A stretch of 49,979 nucleotides of DNA from JBCBEX01 sp039177895 (GCA_039177895.1 JBCDFO010000003.1:1-49979); one strand, 5' to 3'; counted from the stretch's first letter, positions 7,753-16,026 are shown. Made by a program: numbers and translations. Notes: a model not told the origin generated them from the sequence alone.

Positions 7753-9159
7753 TCAGTTTTCGCCGAGCATGCCCCGGTGCGGGAGGCGCTCCGGCATCTC
7801 TGCGGCGACGTACGCCAGGATCGCCACCGCCGCCACGCACCGCTGCACCTCGCCCGCGTCGAGCTTGTCCACGGTGTCCGCGTCCGAATGATGGTACCAG
7901 AAATACTCCTCGTTGGCCGTGTTGAGGCTCATCCCCGGCACCCCGTCGCGGATCAGCGGGCCGATGTCGGCCCCGCCGCCGCCTTTGAGCAGGCCGAACT
8001 GCCCGTCGTAGCGGTCCGGGCGCGGCGTCACCACCGGCTCCAGGAGCGCGTCGATGGGCTTGAGCATCGCGAACGCCTCGTCGGTGGCGTTGAAGCCGAA
8101 GCCGATGGGGTCGAACACGCCGCTGTCCGACTCCAGCGCGAGTTGGTGGTTGCGCAGCGCCGTCGTGTCGAGCGATTCGCGGTACTTCAGCGCGCCGCGT
8201 AGGCCGTTCTCCTCGTTCGTCCAGAGCACCACGCGGATCGTGCGGCGGGGGCGCAGGCCGAGGTCCATCAGGAGCCGCACGGCCTCCCAGGTCACCACCG
8301 AGCCGCCCGCGTCGTCCATCGCGCCCGTGCCCACGTCCCACGAGTCGATGTGCCCGCCGACGACCACGACCTCCTCGGGGCGCTCGCGCCCGCGAAACTC
8401 CGCGATGATGTTGCGCGAGAGCGCGTCCTCGCCGAAGCGCGCGCCCATGTAGAGGCGGACAACGGGCGTCTCGCCCCGGTCCTGCATGCGCTGCAGCAGT
8501 TCAGCGGCTTCGATGGAGAGCGCGGCGTGCGGGATGCGCGGGTAGCGGTCGTCGTAGCGCATCGAGCCGGTGTGGGGGCTCTGGAGCGAGATCGGCCCGA
8601 CGCTGCGGATGAGGCTGGCGACGGCCCCGGCGGCAGCGGCCTGGTTGGCCCCGAATACGCGGTAGCGGACCGTTTCGCCGTAGGTGGTGAAGGGCACGTT
8701 GTAGACGACGATCTTGCCGCGCGCGCGGTCGCCGAGGCTGGTGAGTTCGTCGAAGCTGGAGACGACGAGCACCTCGGCGGTGAGACCTCCTCGCAGGGTG
8801 CCGACGCTGCCGCCCAGGCCCATCATGGCGAGGTTGCGCTCGCCGCGCGGATGGAGAAGCGTGGCCTCCTCGCCGTTCCGCTGCCAGACCGGCACCATCA
8901 CCTCCTGTCCTTCCACGCTGTCGAAGCCGTCGGCCTCCATCTCGCCCATCGCCCAGTCGATCGCGTCCTCCAACTCCTGGGTACCGCTGAAGCGCGGGAC
9001 GAACGTGTCCGCGAGGTAGGCCAGTCGCTCGAACGCCGCGCTGTCGGCGAGCGCTGCTTCGATGATGCGGTCGGCGGCGTCCTGATAGTCCGCCGGGTTG
9101 ATCTGCGCCTGAGTGGGCAGCGCGAGGAGAAGCGAGAAAGCGAAGAGCAGGCGCATCAC
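7753..9159 (-). CDS. M28 family zinc aminopeptidase/carboxypeptidase, secreted
   Basis: The 468-residue protein begins with a signal peptide (MMRLLFAFSLLLALPTQAQ). A PA-domain-like insert (residues about 110-220) precedes the catalytic domain. Zinc ligands are visible in order: GGHIDSWDVGTGAMDDAGG (His and bridging Asp), LWTNEENGLRGA (catalytic Glu-Glu), ESDSGVF (Asp), and YFWYHHSDADTVD (final His). This is the layout of M28 peptidases of the carboxypeptidase Q / plasma glutamate carboxypeptidase group. It is likely periplasmic or secreted and used in peptide scavenging. It lies 45 bp upstream of the DSD1-like gene on the same strand. Confidence 0.9.
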   Translation of the reverse strand: MMRLLFAFSLLLALPTQAQINPADYQDAADRIIEAALADSAAFERLAYLADTFVPRFSGTQELEDAIDWAMGEMEADGFDSVEGQEVMVPVWQRNGEEATLLHPRGERNLAMMGLGGSVGTLRGGLTAEVLVVSSFDELTSLGDRARGKIVVYNVPFTTYGETVRYRVFGANQAAAAGAVASLIRSVGPISLQSPHTGSMRYDDRYPRIPHAALSIEAAELLQRMQDRGETPVVRLYMGARFGEDALSRNIIAEFRGRERPEEVVVVGGHIDSWDVGTGAMDDAGGSVVTWEAVRLLMDLGLRPRRTIRVVLWTNEENGLRGALKYRESLDTTALRNHQLALESDSGVFDPIGFGFNATDEAFAMLKPIDALLEPVVTPRPDRYDGQFGLLKGGGGADIGPLIRDGVPGMSLNTANEEYFWYHHSDADTVDKLDAGEVQRCVAAVAILAYVAAEMPERLPHRGMLGEN

Positions 9160-9258
9160 GGTGCAGGCAAGACGGGTGAGAGCGTCGAAAGATCGGAAGC
9201 GTGGGACGAGTCAGGGAGCCAACAGCTTCGGTGGCTGGCAACCGCCGCTTCGTCCTTC

Positions 9259-10428
9259 TCACTTCTCACTTCGCAGTTCTCTTGCGTAGCCTCGAAACAG
9301 GATGTCGTTGCCGACGACCTCCCAGCAATGTTCGGCGAACGTCCGCGCGTCCGCCATGCGCAGGGTGCCGAGGTCGCGGAAGGCAGGCGTGCCGGTCCCG
9401 ACGAGCTTCGGTGCGAGGAAGCAGAAGAAGCGATCGACGAGGTCCTGTTGGAAAAGCGCCGTCGCAAGCCCGGGCCCCGCCTCCACGAGGAGCGACTGCA
9501 TCGGACGGTGCGTGCCGACGCCCATCCCGAGCGTTGCCAGGACAGCGCCCAGGTCGAGGTGCTGCTGTCCGTCGGTTTCGATGGTCGGCACCCACACCAG
9601 GGTCCCGCCTCGGTCGGTGAGGGCCGGTGCGTACGCTGGAACAGCATCCTCACCGACTACGACGACCGTGTGTGACGCATGCGCATCGGTGAACAGGCGC
9701 AGGTGCGGGGGGAGCGTTCCGGCCCGGTCGAGCACGACGCGCACGGGCTGGCGGCCGTCGACATGCCGCACCGTCAGCGCCGGGTCGTCCGCCCGCGCAG
9801 TGCCGCTGCCGACGAGGACGCCGTCGAGTTCGCTGCGCCACTGGTGGACGAGCGTACGCGCCGCTTTGCCGGTCACCCAGCGGCTGTCGCCTGTCCGCGT
9901 CGCGATGGCCCCATCGAGCGTCTGCGCGACCTTCAACGTCACGAGCGGCCGCCCGGTCGCCACGTGGTGCACGAACGCCTCGTTGAGACGCTGACAGGCA
10001 GCTTCGAGCACGCCGACCGTCACCTCGACGCCCGCCGCCCGCAGGCGCGCGATCCCGCCTCCGGCTACGCGCGGAAACGGATCCACCATGCCCACCACAA
10101 CCCGTGGGATACCTTTCTTCAGGATGAGATCGGCGCACGGCGGCGTCTTGCCGTGGTGGCTGCACGGCTCCAGGTTGACGTAGATCGTGGCCGCCCGCAG
10201 CGCCTCCGCCCCATGTGCAGCCTCCGCCGCAGCGATAGCGTTGACCTCCGCATGCGCCTCGCCGTAGCGCTCGTGGAAGCCTTCGCCGAGCACGGTGCCA
10301 TCGGGACCTACCACGACCGAGCCGACGAGGGGATTGGGACTGGCGGCTCCTGCGCCCTGCTCAGCCAGCGTGAGGCAGCGGCGCATACAGGCCTCCGAAC
10401 TGGATGAGGGCGAAGTAGTGGAAGACAC
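9259..10428 (-). CDS. ribD: Bifunctional riboflavin biosynthesis deaminase/reductase
   Basis: RibD deaminates and then reduces the pyrimidine intermediate that follows GTP cyclohydrolase II. The N-terminal deaminase domain shows GAASPNPLVGSVVV, GEAHAEVNAI (zinc His and catalytic Glu) and NLEPCSHHGKTPPCADLI (two zinc Cys). The C-terminal RibD_C reductase domain shows VTLKVAQTLDGAIAT, DSRWVTG, SELDGVLVGSGTARADDP, and LVEAGPGLATAL. The GTG at 10426-10428 was chosen because family members start 5-15 residues before the MRRCL segment. An ATG at 10384-10386 is the alternative. The 120-bp gap to the divergent plsC holds both promoters but no clear motif. Confidence 0.93.
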   Translation of the reverse strand: MSSTTSPSSSSEACMRRCLTLAEQGAGAASPNPLVGSVVVGPDGTVLGEGFHERYGEAHAEVNAIAAAEAAHGAEALRAATIYVNLEPCSHHGKTPPCADLILKKGIPRVVVGMVDPFPRVAGGGIARLRAAGVEVTVGVLEAACQRLNEAFVHHVATGRPLVTLKVAQTLDGAIATRTGDSRWVTGKAARTLVHQWRSELDGVLVGSGTARADDPALTVRHVDGRQPVRVVLDRAGTLPPHLRLFTDAHASHTVVVVGEDAVPAYAPALTDRGGTLVWVPTIETDGQQHLDLGAVLATLGMGVGTHRPMQSLLVEAGPGLATALFQQDLVDRFFCFLAPKLVGTGTPAFRDLGTLRMADARTFAEHCWEVVGNDILFRGYARELRSEK

Positions 10429-10548
10429 AGGGGTTGGCGGCTTTGCACAGGCATCATGGAACGGACGGTGTAGCCCGGCTGTGCAAGCGGAGTTCCGAGC
10501 GGTCGCGGTGGCCGTTCTCGCCACTCTCATCCCCGCCGACCGACTCTC

Positions 10549-11367
10549 ATGGGTGCCCTTCGCTCTGCGCTGATCTGGCTCGCTATGCTCGGCATCATCA
10601 TTCTGATGCTGCCCACGATGGCGCTCGTTCGCCTCTTCGACCGCCACCCTGTGCGCTACCGGACGGGCCGCACGTTCCGCCGGATGGGCTCGTGGATGAC
10701 GCGCGTCAACCCAGCCTGGCGAATCGACACGCAAGGCGAGAACCCTTCCGACCTAGAGCATCCCTACGTCGTCGTTTCCAACCACCAGTCCAACGCCGAC
10801 GTGCCCCTCGTGAGTCGTCTCCCCTGGGAGATGAAATGGATTGGCAAGAAGGAGCTGTTCGACATCCCCTTTGTCGGCTGGCTCATGAAGATGTCGGGCG
10901 ACATCGAGGTGGACCGCAAGGACCCCCGTAGCCGCGCGACGGTGCTGAGCCGTGCGCAGGCCTATCTCGACCAGGGGTGCTCCGTGATGTTTTTCCCCGA
11001 GGGTACTCGCTCGAAGGACGGCCGCGTGAAGGCGTTCTACGACGGCGCGTTCCGCCTCGCGATCCAAGCCCAGGTCCCCGTGCTCCCCATCGCGCTCGAC
11101 GGCACCACCGACGCGCTGCCGAAGCACGACTGGAAGTTTGGCAAGCCCAGTGATGTCTATCTGAAGGTGCTCCCGCCCGTCCCGACCCTTGGCCTCACAA
11201 AGCACGACGTGGCCGAGCTCCGCGAGCGTGTCCGCACGGCCATCGTGGAGCAGATCGCAGCGTGGCGCGGCGAACCAGCGGCCGCTGTGAGTGCGCCGCC
11301 AAAGGAGACCGCGTCGCCGACGGCAGCGGTCGAAGAAGCCGCCAAGACCGACGCGGGGACGGCCTGA
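10549..11367 (+). CDS. plsC: 1-acyl-sn-glycerol-3-phosphate acyltransferase
   Basis: The enzyme transfers an acyl chain to lysophosphatidic acid to give phosphatidic acid. The 272-residue protein has an N-terminal membrane segment (residues about 7-27, IWLAMLGIIILMLPTMALV). The PlsC motifs follow: VVSNHQSNADVP (the HX4D catalytic motif), MKWIGKKELFDIPFVGWLM, VMFFPEGTRSKDGRVKAFYDG (motif III) and QVPVLPIALDGT. An Ala/Pro-rich tail of about 35 residues follows the catalytic domain. It acts at the inner membrane. Confidence 0.93.
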   Translation: MGALRSALIWLAMLGIIILMLPTMALVRLFDRHPVRYRTGRTFRRMGSWMTRVNPAWRIDTQGENPSDLEHPYVVVSNHQSNADVPLVSRLPWEMKWIGKKELFDIPFVGWLMKMSGDIEVDRKDPRSRATVLSRAQAYLDQGCSVMFFPEGTRSKDGRVKAFYDGAFRLAIQAQVPVLPIALDGTTDALPKHDWKFGKPSDVYLKVLPPVPTLGLTKHDVAELRERVRTAIVEQIAAWRGEPAAAVSAPPKETASPTAAVEEAAKTDAGTA

Positions 11368-11380
11368 GCGAACCTGCACG

Positions 11381-11412
11381 ATTGCGCCCGGCACCAAAGC
11401 ACCCTAGTTTTG
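11381..11412 (+). promoter_or_regulatory. Bacteroidota-type promoter for tRNA-Gln
   Basis: ATTG at 11381-11384 and TAGTTTTG at 11405-11412 are separated by 20 bases and fit the TTTG / TAnnTTTG promoter consensus of Bacteroidota sigma factors (the second box matches exactly). Transcription would begin about 30 bases before the tRNA. No other promoter in the window matches this well. Confidence 0.55.
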
Positions 11413-11444
11413 CGGTCCTGCTCGTGCCAGCGTGCACGCTCTGA

Positions 11445-11517
11445 TGCCCTATAGCTCAATTGGCAGAGCGCCTGACTCTGGATCAGGAGGTTCAAGGTTC
11501 GAATCCTTGTAGGGCAA
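11445..11517 (+). tRNA. tRNA-Gln (anticodon CTG)
   Basis: This is a 73-base cloverleaf. The acceptor strands TGCCCTA (11445-11451) and TAGGGCA (11510-11516) pair perfectly, and A11517 is the discriminator. The anticodon arm CCTGA-CTCTGGA-TCAGG gives anticodon CTG, which reads CAG. The T arm contains GGTTCGAATCC. CCA is not encoded. The 3' part of the gene, from 11473, is repeated exactly at 46147-46192, which marks this tRNA as the integration target of the island. Confidence 0.96.
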
Positions 11518-11518
11518 C
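11473..11518 (+). repeat. attL: 46-bp direct repeat inside tRNA-Gln
   Basis: The 46 bases from TGACTCTGG to AGGGCAAC are identical at 46147-46192. They cover the anticodon arm, variable region, T arm, 3' acceptor strand and the first base beyond. The base before each copy differs (C versus A) and so does the base after (T versus C), so the boundary is exact. A tyrosine integrase gene starts 191 bp away. Confidence 0.95.
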
Positions 11519-11539
11519 TACATTTTATCCACAGAAATC

Positions 11540-11579
11540 GCCCGAAAACAGCTGAAATAGGCCGTTTTTGGGCTTTTTT
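11540..11579 (+). terminator. Rho-independent terminator after tRNA-Gln, nested in an outer palindrome
   Basis: GCCCGAAAAC (11540-11549) pairs with GTTTTTGGGC (11564-11573), 10 bp with one G-U, followed by six T residues. The outer sequences TATCCACA (11526-11533) and TGTGGATA (11579-11586) are also a perfect 8-bp inverted repeat around it. The hairpin is on the island side of attL, so after integration it replaces the native tRNA terminator now at 46200. The outer palindrome may be an integrase arm site. Confidence 0.7.
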
Positions 11580-11709
11580 GTGGATAGGGAATCCGAGTCA
11601 CGCGCGTGTCCTAGTTCCCTCATGTGCCCGCTCAGAGTAGCTTGATGTAACGAATGATGTAGCGCTCAGCGACATCGACTCCTCCGTTCATCCTCACTAC
11701 TCTACGGAC

Positions 11710-12834
11710 ATGGCCAGTCTGCGCAAGCGCAACGGTACCTACTCCGTCGTCTTCTCTCGTCGCCGTGAGGACGGGAAGCTCGAACAGAAGGTGTTCAGCC
11801 TTGGCACCAAGAAGAAGAGCAAAGCCGACAAGCTCAAAGATGAGTATGGGGAGCGCTATCGGCTTGGTGAGATCGATCCGTTCGGTGGCTGGCATCCGAA
11901 GGCTGACCTCGAAGCGAAGCGCAAGCGTTCTGTAGGACGAACGCTTAAAGCGATGGGCGAGGCCTTCATGGAGAGCCGTTCCCATGTCCGCAAACCCACC
12001 TGGATCGGGTATCGGCAGCAGCTCAGCCAACTTACCGAGCACATTCGTGCCTCCATGCCTGTAGGGCACATCACGGAGGACGACATTCGGAAATACGCTT
12101 TCAAGCCAGGCCTCTCCGTCTATACGCAAACGACTTACCTCCGCTTCTGCAAGATGCTCTTCAAGTGGCTGAGGGAAGAGGGTTTCATTGCTACGGACCC
12201 GACTGCGCGCATTGCCTATCCACGCAAGGACACACGTCTCTCAGGCAAGGTGATGAGCGAGGAGGAGTTCTACATGATCCTCGCAGCTTTCAAGCGTGAG
12301 CAACGTACCAAGATCAAGGAAGGACAGGTGCGTGGCTTGCACAAGTGGTTCAAGCCCTTCGCTATGACAGGCCTCTACGCAGGCCTACGTCGCAAGGAGT
12401 TGGTGGGACTTGACTGGAAGCATGTCGATCTGGCTGAAGGCATGCTCTACATCACCAGTACGAAGTCAGGCGATGAGCGCACGGTGCCGATGCGGTCTGC
12501 GCTGAAGCCAGTGCTTGCTGCCTGGCACCGGGCGCAGAAGTATCCCACCTCTGGGCCTGTGTTCTACTACAAATGTGTGCAAGGCTGTCCTGTACCCTTG
12601 AATAACGATCACGTCACATCCGTCTTCAAGTACTACGTCCGTGCGGCAGGAGTCAAGGACTCCGTCTCGCTCCACAGCCTACGTCACACGAGCGTGACCG
12701 AGTTGCTGCGTGGTGGGCTCGGTGACACGTTCACGATGAAGTACCACGGTCACAAGAGTAGTGAGACGATGAAGCCCTACAACCATATCACAGCCCAAGA
12801 CATCCAAAACCGCCTTGACGAGGTGGGACTATGA
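11710..12834 (+). CDS. int: Tyrosine recombinase (island integrase)
   Basis: The 374-residue integrase has an N-terminal arm-binding region (GTYSVVFSRRREDGK), a SAM-like core-binding domain (residues about 80-165) and a catalytic domain. All catalytic residues are visible: Arg227 (GLYAGLRRKEL), a beta-hairpin Lys near 252 (STKSGDERTVPM), His322 and Arg325 (LHSLRHTSVTELL), His348 (KYHGHKS) and Tyr357 (MKPYNH). It catalyses site-specific recombination between the tRNA-Gln att sites. It points away from the tRNA, and its stop overlaps the next ORF's start as ATGA, which suggests co-transcription. Confidence 0.96.
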   Translation: MASLRKRNGTYSVVFSRRREDGKLEQKVFSLGTKKKSKADKLKDEYGERYRLGEIDPFGGWHPKADLEAKRKRSVGRTLKAMGEAFMESRSHVRKPTWIGYRQQLSQLTEHIRASMPVGHITEDDIRKYAFKPGLSVYTQTTYLRFCKMLFKWLREEGFIATDPTARIAYPRKDTRLSGKVMSEEEFYMILAAFKREQRTKIKEGQVRGLHKWFKPFAMTGLYAGLRRKELVGLDWKHVDLAEGMLYITSTKSGDERTVPMRSALKPVLAAWHRAQKYPTSGPVFYYKCVQGCPVPLNNDHVTSVFKYYVRAAGVKDSVSLHSLRHTSVTELLRGGLGDTFTMKYHGHKSSETMKPYNHITAQDIQNRLDEVGL

Positions 12835-13703
12835 ACCATCTAATTCGACCGTACGAACGGAGATTTGTCCAAATAGCTCTTGTACCATCCTTGCAACATC
12901 GGGGAGTGTACCACAGAAGCTTGGAGCTTGAACTGGCAAACCCGCCAGCGCTTGGGAGTAGATCATCTGACCGCGGAAGAATACGAGAAGCTGCGTATCC
13001 TTCTCCCCTATCACGGCTCGGGCAACAGTACATGGAATTTTGCTCTGAGGATGGAATGGTTCGTAGAGCAGTCTTTGAGCGCCTTGGGAAGCTAGGCGGA
13101 GACCATGTTTTCGAGGGGCTAGAGGAGATGGGGTCTTCTTATAGTGAGAGGCTGAGCCTCCTCGACCGCGACTATCAAAGTAGGCTGGGCTGTACAAAGG
13201 TGAATAGATGGATTAGGGTAAGCGATGATAAGATGCGAAATTCGTTTCGGGAGGTTCGATATTCCGCACTTCATCATCTATATGTTTCCGCCCTTTATAA
13301 TACAATGCAGTTCGATTCGCTCCGCGAGAGTGACAACATGCCTCATCTTATCGTTCCTTTGCTAGAAGATATTGATGTGATATGGTTTATGTCAGTATTT
13401 AAGAAGGCTGGAATGTGCAAGGTTAGGCTGGATACAATCTCGGAGGCTAGGAAGCAATTTAGGGCATATGGAAGAATCAAGGTGATGCCGAAGGTTGAAC
13501 TGCCTACGGTAAGGACCGTGGGCTCAGCCGTGATGCGGAATCACTTTGACAAGCCGAGAGCCGTGCGGAAGCGGATCGCACGACAGGAGTACGTCGCTCG
13601 CTCCCACGAAGGCAGACCTGAGCAATACAAGAATGCAGTGGACGCGCGCTTTAGAGCGCTCGAGAAGGAATATCAAGTAGACATCGAAGGCAACCCAGTC
13701 TGA
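12831..13703 (+). CDS. Hypothetical protein after the integrase, possibly frameshifted
   Basis: This 290-residue open frame starts on an ATGA overlap with the integrase. No family is recognised. The part from about residue 65 onward (VRRAVFERLGKLGG, then SYSERLSLLDRDY, LVSALYNTMQF-like helices, LLEDIDVIWFMSVFKKAG) reads like a normal helical protein with a basic C-terminus (KPRAVRKRIARQEYVARS). The first 60 residues are less convincing. A different frame at 12880-13095 gives an equally natural stretch (DHLTAEEYEKLRILLPYHG) that stops at 13095. A frameshift joining the two is possible. Base composition falls to AT-rich in the middle of the gene. Confidence 0.5.
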   Translation: MNHLIRPYERRFVQIALVPSLQHRGVYHRSLELELANPPALGSRSSDRGRIREAAYPSPLSRLGQQYMEFCSEDGMVRRAVFERLGKLGGDHVFEGLEEMGSSYSERLSLLDRDYQSRLGCTKVNRWIRVSDDKMRNSFREVRYSALHHLYVSALYNTMQFDSLRESDNMPHLIVPLLEDIDVIWFMSVFKKAGMCKVRLDTISEARKQFRAYGRIKVMPKVELPTVRTVGSAVMRNHFDKPRAVRKRIARQEYVARSHEGRPEQYKNAVDARFRALEKEYQVDIEGNPV

Positions 13704-13916
13704 TTGCCCCAAATAGACCTAGATGGATAATTATGGCTAGACCGCGAATCGATCGGACCTCAAAACAAGCGGCTAGGGCGTGGTGCCTTACTCCTTGTGT
13801 GAAGAACGTCTACTTCTGCACCAGGTAGCTCGATGCCCCCATTCCCTTCAGTCTGATACTGTCGGTGTCCCTCCGGGACTGGCTCCGTTCTCCAAGCAAA
13901 CCAATCCCTTCATCCC

Positions 13917-14183
13917 ATGAGCCGCGAAATCCTGAGTCGCATCGAGCGCCTTGAAGACAAGCTCGACACCATCATCACCACAATCCAGGCTACGCCTGAT
14001 CAGCAGAAGTACCTCAACGCGAAGGAGGTAGGTCGCATGGTCGGCCTCGACGCACGGACGATTCTGAACCGAAGCAATCTGGAGCCGGACGCCCCCCGAT
14101 ATATCCCGAGCCTGAGCTTCGGCTCGAAGCGAAAGTACTTCGACCGCCGCGTGATCGAGCGCCTCTTCCGCGTCAATCGCTAA
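13917..14183 (+). CDS. Small helix-turn-helix DNA-binding protein (AlpA/excisionase-like)
   Basis: The 88-residue protein has an N-terminal coiled coil (LSRIERLEDKLDTIITTIQ). A MerR/AlpA-type winged HTH follows: YLNAKEVGRMVGLDARTILNRS, then IPSLSFGSKRKYFDRRVIERL. This is the layout of small HTH_17-type excisionase or activator proteins of integrative elements. By position, between integrase and the DUF3987 gene, it could control excision or expression of the replication module. The 213 bp upstream (13704-13916) hold no gene and no clear structure. Confidence 0.75.
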   Translation: MSREILSRIERLEDKLDTIITTIQATPDQQKYLNAKEVGRMVGLDARTILNRSNLEPDAPRYIPSLSFGSKRKYFDRRVIERLFRVNR

Positions 14184-14210
14184 CCAACCAGTTCGGCCTA
14201 TGAGACACCT

Positions 14211-14318
14211 CGCCTCGGAGACGAGGCGCTAGGTCTACCTGACCACGGCCTCGCCGGAATACCCGGTTCGTCAGGTGGCAAAAAAGATGGGCACAGTCGG
14301 CGGCTACCGACTGTGCCC
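14211..14318. repeat. Run of three hairpins upstream of the DUF3987 gene
   Basis: There are three consecutive inverted repeats. First, CGCCTCG (14211-14217) and CGAGGCG (14222-14228) with a GAGA loop. Second, ACCTGAC (14237-14243) and GTCAGGT (14270-14276), with CCGG/CCGG (14254-14257 and 14263-14266) inside. Third, a perfect 12-bp stem GGGCACAGTCGG (14289-14300) and CCGACTGTGCCC (14307-14318) with a 6-base loop. No T tract follows the last hairpin, so it is not a typical terminator. The run could be a replication origin, a transfer origin or a structured RNA. Confidence 0.6.
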
Positions 14319-14357
14319 GAAGCTGGCTGCAGAATCTTCAATCCAACTCTTACTGCC

Positions 14358-14570
14358 ATGCAAATCTATTGCATGGGCGACGGGGATCGCAAGATCCCGT
14401 CCCCGAATACCTTTGTCCGTACTCCACGGTCCATCGCCTACCCGATTCTTCGGGAAGTGGCAACGCTTCTTGCTCGCCACGGCTATGATAGCTGTACCCT
14501 GCCGCCCTCCATTGAGCAGGTCTGGCTTTCCCTCCAACAGCAAGCGCGCTGCGGCGGAGGGGACCAATGA
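14358..14570 (+). CDS. Small hypothetical protein, 70 aa
   Basis: The frame from ATG 14358 (MQIYCMGDGDRKIPS) ends with a TGA that overlaps the DUF3987 start as ATGA, the usual sign of translational coupling. The sequence has a plausible helix (YPILREVATLLARHGYDS) and no known domain. An earlier ATG at 14313 would add 15 residues from the last hairpin region. A real gene is likely but not certain; an overlapping frame (14275-14802) was judged a shadow. Confidence 0.45.
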   Translation: MQIYCMGDGDRKIPSPNTFVRTPRSIAYPILREVATLLARHGYDSCTLPPSIEQVWLSLQQQARCGGGDQ

Positions 14571-15949
14571 ATCGACACGGACAACTCCCCTGGATTCCCT
14601 TTCCTACGGACACACTTCCTGGTCCTGTTGCCTGTTACGTGCGCGGCTGTGCTGCAGCTGTTGGCGTAGACGAAGCCATGATTGGCGTTCCAGCGCTCAC
14701 AGCACTGGCGGCAGGCGTCGGAAACTCTTTCCGGGTAGCGATCAGGCCGAACTGGTACGAGTCCGCCACCATCTGGGCGGTCACCGTCGCGCCCTCGGGT
14801 AGCGGCAAGACGCCGTCTATGGATGCAGCGCTCGGTCCAATTTTCGGGTTGGAACGGGAAGGCTTCGCGTCGCACGAAGCTGCCCGGACGGCCTACGAAG
14901 CAGAGCTCGCAGACTACCAGGCGCTTTCGCCGAAGGATCAGCGCCGCGCTGTAAAGCCGATACCTCCGACGCCGACTCGCTACCGAGTCGGCGATACGAC
15001 TATCGAGAGTCTCGGAGTCATCCATGGCGAGAATGCGCGAGGCCTGCTTCTCGCACGCGATGAACTCGCAGGGTGGTTCGGAGGCTTCGACCGGTATACG
15101 AGCGGCTCGGGTGATTTGCAGTGCTGGATTGAGATGTACGGCGGAAAGCCCATCACGATTGACCGCAAATCGAGTAGGGTCCCTACGCTGTACATAGAGC
15201 GACCCAACGTGAGCGTGTGCGGAACGATTCAGCCAGGCGTGCTACGCGACCAACTGAAAGCAGCCCACTTCCAGAGCGGATTCGTTGCCCGCCTGCTTCT
15301 TGTGGAGCCGCCTACGCAGCTTCAGCAGTGGACCGATACCAGTGTCACCCGAGAGGTCGTACAGGGCTACGAAAGGCTACTGCGTAGCCTCTATGCCTTC
15401 CCTTACGGCGACGAGGAGTCACCTGCGCTTCCTCTGCACGAGTACGCACTTCCGTCGTACATCGCCTTCTACGACGAGAACCGACGGCTCGCCCACGCGC
15501 TGCCCGATAGCCCTCTGCGTTCTGCGTTGATGAAGCTAGAGGCTACAGCGGCGCGGCTAGCGTTGACTTTTTCGGTTGCAGAGTCGGTCTGCCGGGGAGA
15601 GCACCCCAACGAGGTGTCGCCTACCGCGACAGTGAAGGCATGCCGGTTGGCTACGTGGCTCCGCTATGAGACAGCCCGGCTCTACCAGAAGTACGGATTC
15701 GAGCGGGTCTCCATGAGCCGCGATCAGCGACTCACGCTCATGCTACCACAGAGCTTCAGCGCCGCCGACGTGAAGGAGGTGTGGCATGTCGGAAGGTCGG
15801 GAGCCTACAAGGTGATCGAGCGGCTCATCGGCGCTGGACTAGCCGAGGATGCCACGCACGGCACATACCAACGGCGTGTCGATCCAACGGCTAGCACGCT
15901 CGACTACCAGGCTTTCGTCCCTTCGTGGGTCAAACCGGAACCCGCGTAG
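14567..15949 (+). CDS. DUF3987 primase/helicase-like ATPase
   Basis: The 460-residue protein begins with LPWIPFPTDTLPGPVACYVRGCA, AMIGVPALTALAAGVGNSFRV and a Walker A motif APSGSGKT (residues 75-82). Further on are LLLARDELAGWFGGFDRYTSG (Walker B region) and VSVCGTIQPGVLRDQL. This order is that of DUF3987 proteins, which occur in plasmids, satellites and integrative elements, usually as the ATPase part of a primase-helicase. The C-terminal 60 residues look like a winged helix (FSAADVKEVWHVGRSGAYKVIERLI). The role in island replication is inferred from the family and from its place next to the integrase module. Confidence 0.85.
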   Translation: MNRHGQLPWIPFPTDTLPGPVACYVRGCAAAVGVDEAMIGVPALTALAAGVGNSFRVAIRPNWYESATIWAVTVAPSGSGKTPSMDAALGPIFGLEREGFASHEAARTAYEAELADYQALSPKDQRRAVKPIPPTPTRYRVGDTTIESLGVIHGENARGLLLARDELAGWFGGFDRYTSGSGDLQCWIEMYGGKPITIDRKSSRVPTLYIERPNVSVCGTIQPGVLRDQLKAAHFQSGFVARLLLVEPPTQLQQWTDTSVTREVVQGYERLLRSLYAFPYGDEESPALPLHEYALPSYIAFYDENRRLAHALPDSPLRSALMKLEATAARLALTFSVAESVCRGEHPNEVSPTATVKACRLATWLRYETARLYQKYGFERVSMSRDQRLTLMLPQSFSAADVKEVWHVGRSGAYKVIERLIGAGLAEDATHGTYQRRVDPTASTLDYQAFVPSWVKPEPA

Positions 15950-15956
15950 AAGGCTG

Positions 15957-16026
15957 GGTGGAAAGTGGAAAAAGTGGAAATTGACACCAGCTAGGCTACG
16001 TTATTCCACAAATTCCACTTTCCACT
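15957..16026. repeat. GTGGAAA repeats forming a large inverted repeat
   Basis: GTGGAAA occurs three times in direct orientation (15958-15980). Inverted copies TTCCAC occur at 16005-16025, so that 15957-15981 and 16003-16026 form an imperfect inverted repeat of about 24 bases around a 21-base loop. It lies in the 249-bp gap between the DUF3987 gene and the methyltransferase. It could be an iteron-like or operator site, or a hairpin. The rest of the gap (16027-16198) shows no gene and no promoter matching the TAnnTTTG form. Confidence 0.6.

Noticed and set aside
5804..8341. An 845-codon minus-strand open frame
   Set aside because: Only its last 244 codons match a family (MepA-like). The rest is Arg/Pro-rich shadow sequence over the DSD1-like and M28 genes, caused by high GC.
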